Positions 8,528-17,125 are shown, numbered from the stretch's first letter. The stretch: DNA of 64,000 nucleotides from Kitasatospora gansuensis (GCF_014203705.1 NZ_JACHJR010000001.1:7254001-7318000); one strand, 5' to 3'. Numbers and translations are program-made. The notes: generated by a model from the letters alone, not told the origin.

Positions 8528-9522
8528 CGTTGGGCCGGAACATTCTCGGACGTGGCCGGGTGAGGGTGAGTGAGCTCGCCTTCGGCGCGGCGGGTATCGG
8601 CAATCTGTTCACGCCGGTGACCGACGCCCAGGCCGAAGCGGCCGTCGCTGCCGCGTGGGAGTGCGGCGTGCGGTACTTCGACACTGCGCCGCACTATGGT
8701 CTGGGGTTGTCGGAGCGGCGGTTGGGTGCGGTGTTGGGTGGGATGCCGCGCGAGGAGTACACGATTTCGACGAAGGTCGGGCGGCTCCTGGAGCCGGTTT
8801 CGGGTGCTGTGGGCGACGACCTCGCCAACGGCTTTGCGGTGCCTGCGACTTATCGGCGGCGTTGGGACTTCAGTGCGGAGGGTGTGCGCCGGTCGCTGGA
8901 GGGGAGTCTGGAGCGGCTGGGGGTGGAGCGGATCGATATCGCTTACCTGCATGATCCGGATGACCATGCCGAGTGGGCTCTGAGTGAGGCGTATCCGGAG
9001 TTGGAGCGGCTGCGTGCGGAAGGTGTGTTGGGGGCGATCGGGGTCGGTATGAACCAGGCCGGGTTGCCGGCCCGGTTCGTGCGGGAGACGGACATCGACG
9101 TGGTGCTGCTGGCCGGGCGTTACACCCTGCTCGACCACAGCGGCCTGGCCGAACTCCTGCCGCTGGCCGACGAACGCGGCGTCGGCGTCGTCATCGGTGG
9201 GGTCTTCAACTCCGGCCTGCTCGCCGACCCGAAGCCCGGTGCGACCTTCGACTACGCCACCGCGCCCGCCGAGTTGGTGCAAGGAGCGCTCGATCTCAAG
9301 GCGGTCTGTGAGAGCCACGGTGTGCCGCTGCGCGCCGCCGCGCTGCGGTTCCCGTTCGGGTATCCGGCTGTTGCGTCGGTCCTGGTCGGTACGCGTAGCG
9401 CGGGGGAGGTCGAGGACGCCGCGGCTATGCTCCAGCTCCCGATCCCGGCAGCGTTGTGGACGGATCTCAAAGAACGCGGGCTGCTGCCGCCCGACGTCCC
9501 GGTCCCGGTGGAGGTGGGCTGA
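8524..9522 (+). CDS. aldo/keto reductase, probable L-fucose (D-threo-aldose) 1-dehydrogenase
   Basis: The 332-residue (beta/alpha)8 aldo/keto reductase has the catalytic tetrad visible in YFDTAPHYGLGLSE (Asp and Tyr), TISTKVGR (Lys) and AYLHDPDDH (His). It resembles the D-threo-aldose/L-fucose dehydrogenase group, which oxidises L-fucose at C1 to L-fucono-lactone with NAD(P). It would therefore be the first oxidative step of the operon, acting after the mutarotase encoded at the operon end. ATG 8524 overlaps the SDR stop by 4 bp. The first half (about 8.6-9.1 kb) has more G/T-ending codons than its neighbours, a mild compositional difference with no obvious cause. Confidence 0.85.
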   Translation: MTLGRNILGRGRVRVSELAFGAAGIGNLFTPVTDAQAEAAVAAAWECGVRYFDTAPHYGLGLSERRLGAVLGGMPREEYTISTKVGRLLEPVSGAVGDDLANGFAVPATYRRRWDFSAEGVRRSLEGSLERLGVERIDIAYLHDPDDHAEWALSEAYPELERLRAEGVLGAIGVGMNQAGLPARFVRETDIDVVLLAGRYTLLDHSGLAELLPLADERGVGVVIGGVFNSGLLADPKPGATFDYATAPAELVQGALDLKAVCESHGVPLRAAALRFPFGYPAVASVLVGTRSAGEVEDAAAMLQLPIPAALWTDLKERGLLPPDVPVPVEVG

Positions 9523-10259
9523 TGCGGATCGCCCTGTTCATCACCTGCTTCAACGACACCATGTTTCCGGAGACGGGCCGGGCGGTGGTGACGGTGTTGG
9601 AGCGGCTCGGTCATACGGTGGAGTTTCCGCAGGAGCAGACCTGTTGTGGGCAGATGCACTTCAACACGGGCTATCGCCCGGATGCGGTGCCGTTGGTGGC
9701 TCGGTTCGCCCGGACTTTCGGTGACTATGACGCGGTGGTGACGCCGTCGGCGTCGTGCGCCGGTATGGTCCGGGAGAATCATCCGCGGCTGGCGGAGGAG
9801 TACAGTCCGCCGGCGCTGGTCCGTCAGGTCGCTGAACTGGTGCCGCGGGTGCACGAGTTCACGGAGTTCCTGACCGATGTGCTGGGTGTCACGGACGTTG
9901 GTGCGTCCTTCCCGCACAAGGTTGCCTATCACCCGACCTGTCACTCGTTGCGGGGGTTGCGGTTGGGGGACCGGCCGGAGCGGCTGTTGCGGGCGGTGAA
10001 AGACCTCGAGCTGGTGGACATTCCGTCGGCCGATTCCTGCTGCGGCTTCGGTGGGACTTTCGCGGTGAAGAACGCCGACACGTCGGCTGCGATGCTCGCG
10101 GACAAGAACGCCGCCGTCCTGGACAGTGGCGCCGAGGTCCTGTGTGCGGCCGACAACTCCTGTCTGATGCACATCGGCGGTGGACTGTCCCGGCAGGGCG
10201 CGACGGTGCGGACCATGCACCTCGCTGAGATTCTGGCCGCGACCGAAGGAGCAGTGTGA
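9522..10259 (+). CDS. lutA: lactate utilization protein LutA (heterodisulfide-reductase-like Fe-S protein)
   Basis: The 245-residue protein carries two CCG-domain motifs, QTCCGQMHF near residue 40 and DSCCGFGGTF near residue 170, each with an additional upstream cysteine. This is the LutA/LldE architecture. LutA works with LutB and LutC in a cytoplasmic or membrane-associated complex that oxidises L-lactate to pyruvate. Here the substrate would come from diketo-fuconate cleavage by the FAH hydrolase. The start ATG overlaps the reductase stop in a TGATG junction. Length and cysteine pattern are normal. Confidence 0.92.
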   Translation: MRIALFITCFNDTMFPETGRAVVTVLERLGHTVEFPQEQTCCGQMHFNTGYRPDAVPLVARFARTFGDYDAVVTPSASCAGMVRENHPRLAEEYSPPALVRQVAELVPRVHEFTEFLTDVLGVTDVGASFPHKVAYHPTCHSLRGLRLGDRPERLLRAVKDLELVDIPSADSCCGFGGTFAVKNADTSAAMLADKNAAVLDSGAEVLCAADNSCLMHIGGGLSRQGATVRTMHLAEILAATEGAV

Positions 10260-11698
10260 TGACCGGGCAAGGTGTGGTCTGGCTCGGCTCTCCGTCCTTT
10301 CCGGAGGCCGCGCGGGAGGCGTTGAAGGACAGTCAGCTGCGCGCCAATTTGAAGCGGGCGACCGGCACGATCCGGGACAAGCGGCTGGCGGTGGCCTCGG
10401 AGCTGGATGACTGGGAGGCGTTGCGGGAGGCGGGTGCCGCGATCAAGAAGCGGACAGCCCGTCATCTCGACCGGTACCTGGTGCAGTTGGAGGAGTCGGT
10501 CACCGCCGCCGGTGGCACGGTGCACTGGGCCGCTGACGCGGGCGAGGCGAACCGCATCGTCGCCGAGCTGGTGCGGGCGACCGGTGAGCGTGAGGTGGTC
10601 AAGATCAAGTCGATGGCCACCCAGGAGATCGGCCTCAACGAGCACCTGGCCGAGCAGGGCATCACCGCGTACGAGACCGATCTGGCCGAGCTGATCGTGC
10701 AGTTGGGTGACGACCGGCCGTCGCACATTCTGGTGCCGGCGATCCACAAGAACCGCACCGAGATCCGTGACCTGTTCACGGCCGAGATGGGCCACTGGGG
10801 CCAGCCCGCCCCCGACGGCCTGGGCGATGACCCGGCCGAGCTCGCCGAAGCCGCGCGCCGCCACCTGCGGAGCAAGTTCCTCACCGCGAAGGTCGCGGTC
10901 TCGGGCGCGAACTTCGCGTGTGCGGACAGCGGGACCGTGGTCATCGTGGAGTCGGAGGGCAACGGCCGGATGTGCCTGACCCTGCCCGAAACCCTCATTA
11001 CTGTCATGGGCATCGAGAAGGTCGTGCCGACGTGGTCCGACCTCGAGGTGTTCCTGCAGCTGCTGCCGCGCTCGTCGACGGGGGAGCGGATGAACCCGTA
11101 CACCTCCACCTGGACCGGCACCACCGACGGTGACGGACCATCAGCCTTCCACCTGATCCTGCTGGACAACGGACGCACCGACACCCTCGCGGACGAGGTG
11201 GGCCGGCAGGCTCTGGCCTGTATCCGCTGCTCGGCCTGCCTGAACGTCTGCCCGGTGTTCGAGCGCACCGGCGGCCACGCCTACGGCTCGGTCTACCCCG
11301 GCCCGATCGGCGCCGTCCTCACCCCACAACTGGTCGGTGTGGAGAACGCGGCGTCACTGCCGTTCGCCTCCACCCTCTGCGGGGCCTGCTACGACGCCTG
11401 CCCGGTGAAGATCGACATCCCCGAAGTGCTGGCCCACCTGCGGGCGAAGGTCGTCGAGTCCAAGGGCCGCACCCCGGAGGCGTTGGCGATGAAGGCGGCT
11501 GCCACGGTGCTGGACTCCCCGCGCCTGCTGGGCGCCGCGCAGAAGGCGGCGAGCGTCGGCGGCCGGGCCCTGGCCCGCAACGGACGCATCGGGCGGATGC
11601 CCGGCCCGCTGGCCGGCTGGTCCGACAGCCGCGACACCCCCGCGCCGCCGGCCGAGTCCTTCCGCACCTGGTGGCGCAAGAACAGGGAAACCGAATGA
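10259..11698 (+). CDS. lutB: lactate utilization protein LutB (Fe-S protein)
   Basis: The 479-residue protein has an N-terminal LUD domain (about 60-300; KIKSMATQEIGLNEHL and CADSGTVVIVESEGNGRM segments) and two 4Fe-4S cluster motifs, CIRCSACLNVCP and CGACYDACP, near residues 320-385. This is the LutB/LldF pattern. It passes electrons from L-lactate oxidation within LutABC. ATG 10259 is preferred over GTG 10256 because AAGGAG (10246-10251) is spaced 7 bp from it; the junction with lutA is TGATG. All cluster cysteines are present, so the protein should be functional. Confidence 0.93.
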   Translation: MTGQGVVWLGSPSFPEAAREALKDSQLRANLKRATGTIRDKRLAVASELDDWEALREAGAAIKKRTARHLDRYLVQLEESVTAAGGTVHWAADAGEANRIVAELVRATGEREVVKIKSMATQEIGLNEHLAEQGITAYETDLAELIVQLGDDRPSHILVPAIHKNRTEIRDLFTAEMGHWGQPAPDGLGDDPAELAEAARRHLRSKFLTAKVAVSGANFACADSGTVVIVESEGNGRMCLTLPETLITVMGIEKVVPTWSDLEVFLQLLPRSSTGERMNPYTSTWTGTTDGDGPSAFHLILLDNGRTDTLADEVGRQALACIRCSACLNVCPVFERTGGHAYGSVYPGPIGAVLTPQLVGVENAASLPFASTLCGACYDACPVKIDIPEVLAHLRAKVVESKGRTPEALAMKAAATVLDSPRLLGAAQKAASVGGRALARNGRIGRMPGPLAGWSDSRDTPAPPAESFRTWWRKNRETE

Positions 11699-12330
11699 GC
11701 AGCCGAGAGACCGTCCTCGCCCGGATCCGGGCCGCCCTCGCCGACGTCCCGTCAGAGGAGACACCGGCCGACGTCCCCGTCCCCCGCGCCTACCGCCGCA
11801 GCCACACCGAGCCGGGGCAGGACACGGTGGCGCTGTTCGCGGAACGGGTCGCGGACTACCGCGCCACCGTCACCCGCACCCACCCGGCCGAACTGCCCGA
11901 AGCCATCGCCACCGCCCTGACCCACCGTCAGGCCCGACGGCTCGCTCTGCCCGACGGCTTCCCGAGCGACCTGCTGCCGGCCGGCGACTGGGAGTGGCAC
12001 CCCGAACCGCTCGGCACCGAGGCACTGGACGCCCTCGACGGCACGGTCACCCTGGCCGCCGTCGGCATCGCCGTCACCGGCACCATCGTCCTGGACACCG
12101 GCCCCGGCCAGGGCAGGCGCGCCCTCACCCTCGTCCCCGACTACCACCTCTGCGTCATCCACGCCGGCCAGATCGCCGACGACGTCCCCGACGCCCTCGC
12201 CCGCCTCGACCCCACCCGCCCGCTCACCTTCATCTCCGGCCCCTCAGCCACCAGCGACATCGAACTCAACCGCGTCGAAGGCGTCCACGGCCCCCGCACC
12301 CTCGACGTCATCATCGTGGAGACCACATGA
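11695..12330 (+). CDS. lutC: lactate utilization protein LutC
   Basis: The 211-residue LUD-domain (DUF162) protein completes the LutABC L-lactate oxidation complex. It begins MSSRETVLARIRAAL and contains the family segments VTLAAVGIAVTGTIVLDTGPGQGRRALTLVPDYHLCVI and ISGPSATSDIELNRVEGVHGPR in split form; the latter is the LUD C-terminal hallmark. ATG 11695 overlaps the lutB stop by 4 bp and has AGGG 6-9 bp upstream. The tight linkage of lutABC to sugar-acid genes shows that lactate is generated inside this pathway. Confidence 0.92.
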   Translation: MSSRETVLARIRAALADVPSEETPADVPVPRAYRRSHTEPGQDTVALFAERVADYRATVTRTHPAELPEAIATALTHRQARRLALPDGFPSDLLPAGDWEWHPEPLGTEALDALDGTVTLAAVGIAVTGTIVLDTGPGQGRRALTLVPDYHLCVIHAGQIADDVPDALARLDPTRPLTFISGPSATSDIELNRVEGVHGPRTLDVIIVETT

Positions 12331-12638
12331 GAATCGCCCTGCACACCCGCGTCCGCGCCGACAAGGTCGCCGAGTACGAGGCCGCCCACCGCGAGGTGCC
12401 CACCGAGCTCACCGACGCCATCCGGGCCGCCGGCGTCAGCTCCTGGACCATCTGGCGCAGTGGCAGCGAGCTGTTCCACCTGCTGGAGTGCGAGGACTAC
12501 GCCCGCCTGCTCGCCGAACTGGAACACCTCCCGGTCAACATCGCGTGGCAGGCCCGGATGACCGAACTGCTCGACGTCGTCCACGACTACTCCGCCGCCG
12601 GCAGTGACGCCGGACTCCCCGCGGTGTGGGAACTGTGA
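12327..12638 (+). CDS. L-rhamnose/L-fucose mutarotase family protein
   Basis: The 103-residue product is a RhaM-type (PF05336) mutarotase: MRIALHTRVRADKVAEYEAAH opens the ferredoxin-like fold, with SSWTIWRSGSELFHLLE in the middle and NIAWQARM near the C-terminus. The family interconverts alpha and beta anomers of L-rhamnose or L-fucose, supplying the anomer used by the dehydrogenase. The ATG overlaps the lutC stop by 4 bp, making it the last of eight coupled genes. Fucose is inferred from the operon; rhamnose cannot be excluded. Confidence 0.85.
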   Translation: MRIALHTRVRADKVAEYEAAHREVPTELTDAIRAAGVSSWTIWRSGSELFHLLECEDYARLLAELEHLPVNIAWQARMTELLDVVHDYSAAGSDAGLPAVWEL

Positions 12639-12693
12639 CCAACCGTCGGGACGCCGACGCCGACCGGCACCACCAGGTCCGTGACCCGAAGCG

Positions 12694-12712
12694 CCCGGGT
12701 GGACCACCCGGG
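12694..12712. promoter_or_regulatory. 19-bp perfect palindrome before gntR
   Basis: CCCGGGTGGACCACCCGGG has 9-bp arms around one central A. It lies 56 bp after the fucose operon and before a weak promoter for the GntR gene (TTCAGG 12720-12725, 17 bp, TATGCT 12743-12748). The TGG-A-CCA core resembles FadR-type GntR operators, so autoregulation is possible. It could equally be the operon terminator. Confidence 0.45.
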
Positions 12713-12778
12713 GAGGCCGTTCAGGGCGGGGCACTTCGGGGCTATGCTGCGGGGATCCGGACCAGGGAGGGCGACAGA

Positions 12779-13474
12779 GTGCCAGTCACAGACGAGGCGA
12801 TCGAGAAGATCAAGGCCATGATCGTCAGTGGCGAGCTGAGCCCCGGGGCGCGCTTGCCGAAGGAAGCCGACCTCGCCGGGCGGCTCGGCCTCTCGCGCAA
12901 CTCGCTGCGCGAGGCGGTGAAGGCCCTCTCCCTCATCCGGGTCCTCGACGTGCGCCAGGGCGACGGCACGTACGTGACGAGCCTGGAGCCCAATCTGCTG
13001 CTCGACGCGCTGGGCTTCATCGTCGACTTCCACCAGGACGACACGGTCCTGGAGTTCCTGGAGGTCCGGCGGATCCTGGAGCCCGCCGCCGCGGCCATGG
13101 CCGCCCGGATGATGCCCGACGAGGACATCACCGCCCTCGGGCAGGTGCTGGAGAGTCTGCGGGACGACGCCACCCTCGAGGAACTGATCAGCAACGACCT
13201 GGAGTTCCACCGTCTGATCGCGGCCGGCTCGGGCAACACGGTGCTCTGCTCGCTGATCGACGGCCTGTCGGGCCCGACCACCCGGGCCCGGGTCTGGCGC
13301 GGGCTGACGGAGGAAGGGGCAGCCGCCCGGACCCGCGAGCAGCACCGCGCCATCCTCGACGCCATCACCCACCGCCGCGCCGACCTCGCGCACGCGTGGG
13401 CGACCGTGCACGTGGCCGGGGTCGAGCAGTGGCTGCGCGACACGCTCGGTACGGCGGGGTCCGCGCTCGGCTGA
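12779..13474 (+). CDS. GntR-family (FadR/FCD) transcriptional regulator
   Basis: The protein has 231 residues from GTG 12779, which has AGGGAGG 9 bp upstream. The N-terminal winged helix-turn-helix (residues about 5-70) includes LPKEADLAGRLGLSRNSLREAVKAL and the wing DVRQGDGTYV. The FCD ligand-binding domain follows, with metal-type residues in LEFHRLIAAGSGN and a final EQHRAILDAI helix. Regulators of this class are typically released by sugar acids or lactate. Placed directly after the fucose-lactate operon, it is the best local candidate to bind the CATCCNATG sites or the palindrome upstream of its own gene. The binding site assignment is inference. Confidence 0.9.
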   Translation: MPVTDEAIEKIKAMIVSGELSPGARLPKEADLAGRLGLSRNSLREAVKALSLIRVLDVRQGDGTYVTSLEPNLLLDALGFIVDFHQDDTVLEFLEVRRILEPAAAAMAARMMPDEDITALGQVLESLRDDATLEELISNDLEFHRLIAAGSGNTVLCSLIDGLSGPTTRARVWRGLTEEGAAARTREQHRAILDAITHRRADLAHAWATVHVAGVEQWLRDTLGTAGSALG

Positions 13475-13699
13475 GCTGTCGCCGAGCAGTCCCGCCGGGC
13501 AGTTCCTGCAAGATCCGGGGCACTGCTGACCGTCCGTCAGACCATCGAGCTCGTTTCGCTGTGAAGCCGCAGGTCGCCGGGCGGGACCGGGGCGCGGTGG
13601 GGGAGTTGGCGGCCGGGGCTGGCCGCTACCGGACATGACGCGGGCGTTGACCGCTGTGGTGGGCCGACACGACTATGAGTGCGCGGCGCCGGAACACAG

Positions 13700-13715
13700 T
13701 TGTTAACGCTCACAG
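13700..13715. promoter_or_regulatory. LacI-type operator before the secreted esterase gene
   Basis: TTGTTAACGCTCACAG matches 13 of 16 bases of the perfect palindrome TTGTTAGCGCTAACAA found at 59315. A possible promoter (TTGACC 13647-13652, 18 bp, GACTAT 13671-13676) lies just upstream, which would put the site shortly after the transcription start. Confidence 0.55.
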
Positions 13716-13742
13716 CCAGCCACCCCTGGACGGAGAAGCCCC

Positions 13743-15092
13743 ATGTTCCGATCCCGCTCCCTCATATCCCGCCTGCTGGGCGTGGTAGCCGCGCTCGGCC
13801 TGGCGATCGGCCTGAGTCTGCAGGCCGCCCCCAGGGCCGAAGCCGCGTCACTGACGCAGATCACCAACTTCGGCACCAATCCCACCGGTCTGCTCATGCA
13901 CCTGTACGTGCCGACCAACGTCAAGGCCAACCCGCCGATCCTGCTGGCCCTGCACGGCTGTCAGGGGTCCGGGCCCTACCTCCACTCGAGCCAGGACTTC
14001 TCGTCGCTGGCCGACCGGTACGGGTTCCTGGTCATCTACCCCTCGACGACGAACCCCAGCGGCAGCTGCTGGGACGTCTCCTCCGACCAGGCGCTGACCC
14101 GCAACGGCGGCAGTGACCCGGTCGGGCTGATGTCGATGATCACCTACGTGGAGCAGCAGTACGGCGGCAACGCCAACGCCGTGTACGTGACCGGGCAGTC
14201 GTCGGGCGCGATGATGACGAACGTGATGCTCGCCGACTACCCCGACGTGTTCAAGGCGGGCGCGGCGTTCATGGGAGTTCCCTACCGCTGCTTCTACACC
14301 GGCTCCGTCCGCGGCTGGAACTCGGCCTGCGCCCAGGGACAGACGTCCAAGACCGCGCAGCAGTGGGGCGACATGGTGCGCACCCAGGGCTACCCCAACT
14401 ACACCGGCCCGCGCCCGCGCGTGCAGCTGTGGTACGGGACCAACGACACCATCCTGAGCTACAACAACCTCGGTGAAGAGATCAAGCAGTGGACCAACGT
14501 CCTCGGCGTCAGCCAGACGCCGTCCACGACGGACAGCCCGGTGGCCAACTGGACCCGTACCCGCTACAAGAACAGCGTCGGCACCACCCAGGTCGAGGCG
14601 TACAGCCTGGCCGGGCTCGGTCACGAACTGCCGGTCAAGGGCTCCACGATGGCCGCCGAGGCCATCCGCTTCATGGGCCTGGACGCGACCGCCCCCGGCG
14701 GTAACACCGGCGCGCTGCGTGCGGTGGCCGCGGGCAAGTGCCTGACCGACGCGAACACGGCGCTGGGCACGCAGCAGCAGATCTACGGCTGCAACGGTGG
14801 TGCGAACCAGACCTGGACGCGTACCTCGTCGAACCAGCTGACCGTGACCGTGGGCGGCAGCACGCTGTGCCTGGACGCCAACGCGCATGCCACCACCCCC
14901 GGCACCAAGGCGATCGTCTGGTCCTGCAACGGCCAGACCAACCAGCAGTGGCAGCTGAACGCGAACGGCACCATCACCGGTGTGCAGTCGGGGCTCTGCC
15001 TGGACGTGGCCGGCCTGGCCACCGCCGACGGCACCCCGGTCCAGCTGTGGACCTGCAGCGGCGGCAGCAACCAGCAGTGGACGCTGGGCTGA
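13743..15092 (+). CDS. secreted CE1-like (PHB-depolymerase family) esterase with C-terminal CBM13
   Basis: The 449-residue precursor has a Sec signal (about 1-35, ending RAEAA). An alpha/beta-hydrolase domain of the PHB-depolymerase/LpqC esterase type spans about 38-310, with nucleophile motif GQSSG (Ser153) and a conserved LALHGCQGSG oxyanion loop at 68-77. A ricin-type beta-trefoil of three repeats (about 322-449; NQTW, NQQW, NQQW) forms the C-terminus. Enzymes with this layout remove acetyl or feruloyl groups from hemicellulose; the lectin would anchor the enzyme to xylan. A LacI-type operator precedes it, as for the other CBM13 enzymes in this window. Acetylxylan versus feruloyl specificity cannot be read from the sequence. 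Confidence 0.85.
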   Translation: MFRSRSLISRLLGVVAALGLAIGLSLQAAPRAEAASLTQITNFGTNPTGLLMHLYVPTNVKANPPILLALHGCQGSGPYLHSSQDFSSLADRYGFLVIYPSTTNPSGSCWDVSSDQALTRNGGSDPVGLMSMITYVEQQYGGNANAVYVTGQSSGAMMTNVMLADYPDVFKAGAAFMGVPYRCFYTGSVRGWNSACAQGQTSKTAQQWGDMVRTQGYPNYTGPRPRVQLWYGTNDTILSYNNLGEEIKQWTNVLGVSQTPSTTDSPVANWTRTRYKNSVGTTQVEAYSLAGLGHELPVKGSTMAAEAIRFMGLDATAPGGNTGALRAVAAGKCLTDANTALGTQQQIYGCNGGANQTWTRTSSNQLTVTVGGSTLCLDANAHATTPGTKAIVWSCNGQTNQQWQLNANGTITGVQSGLCLDVAGLATADGTPVQLWTCSGGSNQQWTLG

Positions 15093-15146
15093 CACCGCCT
15101 GCGCTCCGGTCGGCCATCGGCTGACCGAGGCTCAGCCGTTGCGCGC

Positions 15147-15415
15147 GGAGCGTCGGCGAGCCGGACGGCGACGGGTACGTCGACCAGGGGGAAGGGGTCG
15201 TGCACCAGGTCAGGCTCAGGGGTCTCGCGAGCCGGGACGAAGCTGATCAGGTGCACGACCGTGCTGGTGGGGGTGCGGACGACGGTGGTCTCCAGGAGGA
15301 CCGGTCCGCCGGCCCGGACGGACTTGCCGTCCGCGATGTCGGCGTGGACCCGGACCGCCGGTTCGGGAACCTCGTCCGTCCTCAGGTCCAGGCAGGCGAG
15401 CTCGGGCTCGCTCAT
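15147..15415 (-). pseudogene. C-terminal remnant of a beta-galactosidase/GHL-type glycoside hydrolase
   Basis: Reading leftwards from ATG 15415, about 90 residues resemble the last domain of GHL6/beta-galactosidase-like enzymes: VLLETTVVRTPTSTVVHLISFVP followed later by DPFPLVDVPVAVRL. The catalytic domain is missing, and the frame then runs without family character into the antisense of the esterase gene. The segment starts abruptly behind a CATCCCATG operator, so a promoter-proximal deletion probably removed most of a once-regulated glycosidase gene. The family call is tentative. Confidence 0.5.
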
Positions 15416-15447
15416 GGCTGCTTCCCTTCTCGCCGGACGCCATCATG

Positions 15448-15456
15448 CATGGGATG
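15448..15456 (-). promoter_or_regulatory. CATCCCATG operator before glycosidase remnant and larE
   Basis: The minus strand reads TATAAATTCATCCCATGC, so the nonamer follows a TATAAA -10-like box by two bases, 33 bp upstream of the remnant glycosidase ATG. A near match, CATAGGATC (15590-15598, 8 of 9), sits 117 bp before larE on the other side. The 15.1-15.7 kb gap contains no intact gene. Confidence 0.5.
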
Positions 15457-15714
15457 AATTTATAGGAGCTGTGGGCGTGGGCATCCAGGGCCTTGAGGGG
15501 ATGTATTTCAAACTGGCAAGTGAGAGCGTGGAGTTGGCGATACAAGGATGGCAGGGCCCGCTGGGTGAATGATCCCATCTCTTCTCAGACATAGGATCAC
15601 CTGTTAGGTTGGCGCCGTGTCACCGACCGGCAGAGAGCTGAACTGTTGAGCCGTCACCATGCCACCGGGCTCCGGCTGCGTGACCACCTGGCCGACGACG
15701 GAAGGCAGTGCACG

Positions 15715-16584
15715 ATGAACAGCGAGCCCGCGAGCGAGGGCATGGTCGAGCAGAAGGCCGCCGCGCTGTTGTCGGCCGTCCGCGAGGCCGGGCCGTTCGC
15801 CGTCGCCTACTCCGGCGGCGCCGACTCCGCCCTCGTGCTCGCGGCCGGCGCCCGGGCGCTGGGCCCGGGCGGCGTACTCGCCGTGACGGCGGTCTCCGAG
15901 AGCCTCGCCGCCGGCGAACTGTCCGCCGCCCGCGCTCTGGCCGACTCCCTCGGGGTGACGCACCTGGCGCCCCGTACCGACGAGTTGGGCAGCGCTGGCT
16001 ACCGGGCCAACGGCCGGGACCGCTGCTACTTCTGCAAGTCCGAGGTCCTCGACGTCATCGCCGCCGTGGCCCACGAGCACGGCTTCCGGCAGCTCGCCAC
16101 CGGTACCAACGCCGACGACGCCGTCGACCCCTTCCGGCCGGGCATCCGGGCCGGGCGGGAGCGCAGTGTCCTCACCCCGCTCCGGGACACCGGCCTCAGC
16201 AAGGTGGACGTACGGGCCGTCAGCCGGCTGTGGTCCCTGCGGACCTGGGACAAGCCGGCCACCCCCTGCCTGGCCAGCCGCATCCGCTACGGCATCCCCG
16301 TCACCGGCCACCGCCTGGCCCGGATCGACCGCGCCGAGGTGGCGGTACGGCAGTTGCTCGACGGTGCCGGGCTGCGCTCCGAGCAGGTCCGGGTACGCGA
16401 CCTGGGCGACTCGGTCCGGATCGAACTCGACCCGGCGGTGGTGGATCCGGCGGCGGAACTGACCTCGCTGGCCGAGGCGGTGGCGACGGCGGGCTTCGGC
16501 GCCGTACCCGTCGTGATCGACGGATTCGCCTCCGGCCGGCTCAACCACGACCTCGTACCGGCGGAGGCCCGCCGGCCGGCGTGA
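15715..16584 (+). CDS. larE: ATP-dependent sacrificial sulfur transferase LarE
   Basis: The 289-residue PP-loop protein has the ATP motif SGGADS at 33-38, a CYFCK motif at 104-108, and KPATPCLASR with Cys185 at the position of the sacrificial cysteine known in Lactiplantibacillus LarE. LarE donates sulfur to the pyridinium biscarboxylate made by LarB; LarC then inserts nickel to form the pincer cofactor of LarA. The start ATG 15715 is preceded by GGAAGG; an earlier in-frame ATG lacks family sequence. It lies apart from, and convergent with, larC-larB-larA, with a dead fucosidase gene and a stress-gene module in between. The cofactor set is therefore complete in this window. Confidence 0.92.
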   Translation: MNSEPASEGMVEQKAAALLSAVREAGPFAVAYSGGADSALVLAAGARALGPGGVLAVTAVSESLAAGELSAARALADSLGVTHLAPRTDELGSAGYRANGRDRCYFCKSEVLDVIAAVAHEHGFRQLATGTNADDAVDPFRPGIRAGRERSVLTPLRDTGLSKVDVRAVSRLWSLRTWDKPATPCLASRIRYGIPVTGHRLARIDRAEVAVRQLLDGAGLRSEQVRVRDLGDSVRIELDPAVVDPAAELTSLAEAVATAGFGAVPVVIDGFASGRLNHDLVPAEARRPA

Positions 16585-16628
16585 CCGCCCCGGCGCGGGC
16601 ACCGCCGCCCTCACGATCGGATGACACC

Positions 16629-16805
16629 GTGCTGACGGACACTCAACAGGACCTGCTCTGGCACCGGTGTCCCGCCGACGACTTCCTGGCCGCACTGCCG
16701 CACTGCCGCACTGCCGCTCGGCAACGGCCGACTCGGCGCGATGACGTACGGAGGCGTGCACACCGAGCGGATCGAGCTCAACGCGGACACGCTGTGATCC
16801 GGCGG
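16629..16805 (+). pseudogene. N-terminal fragment of GH95 alpha-L-fucosidase (inactivated)
   Basis: From GTG 16629 the sequence reads VLTDTQQDLLWHRCPADDFLAALP, then shifts frame. After the shift the GH95 N-terminal hallmark continues: LPLGNGRLGAMTYGG and HTERIELNADTL, followed by a TGA (16795-16797) exactly where the conserved Trp of LWSGGP is expected. The frameshift is caused by two extra copies of an 8-bp unit. GH95 enzymes remove terminal alpha-1,2-L-fucose, for example from xyloglucan side chains. The rest of the gene is missing here; a C-terminal piece lies about 2.2 kb downstream. Confidence 0.85.
16692..16715 (+). repeat. three tandem copies of GCACTGCC inside the dead fucosidase gene
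   Basis: GCACTGCC occurs at 16692-16699, 16700-16707 and 16708-16715. One copy fits the expected AALPLGNG coding sequence, so two extra copies (16 bp) account for the frameshift. This is the footprint of replication slippage. Confidence 0.8.
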
Positions 16806-16927
16806 ATCCTTCCCCCGCCAGCAGGAACATGGGCTCCCGGCGGCACTGGTACCGGCGGTCCCGGGTACACGATCAGGAAGGAACCGCCCCGGCAGGTCCA
16901 CAGCCCCAGCCCAGGAAAGGAACGCGT

Positions 16928-17125
16928 ATGCCGCCGCGCCCCTCTCTTCCACCCCTTCTCCTCGGCATCGTCGAAGCTGTCCACGATCGTGACGATCACG
17001 TCCTGCGCCGCCTCCTGGCCAAGTTCGCCGAACAAGCCACCATGACCCGCCACCCGCCCCTCAGCACATCCGTTGATCCCACTGCGCGCCGACCGTCGGA
17101 GACCGGACCCCGTCCTGGTCGATGA
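16928..17125 (+). CDS. small hypothetical protein, 65 aa
   Basis: ATG 16928 follows AGGAAAGGAA, a good ribosome binding site. The first half (PPLLLGIVEAVHDRDDHVLRRLLAKFAEQA in two helices) looks like a real short helical protein, whereas the tail is low-complexity and rich in Pro, Arg and Ser. No family is recognised. It stands between the fucosidase fragment and the stress-gene module. Downstream (17126-17240) I see only a possible promoter region for the membrane-protein gene. Confidence 0.4.
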   Translation: MPPRPSLPPLLLGIVEAVHDRDDHVLRRLLAKFAEQATMTRHPPLSTSVDPTARRPSETGPRPGR

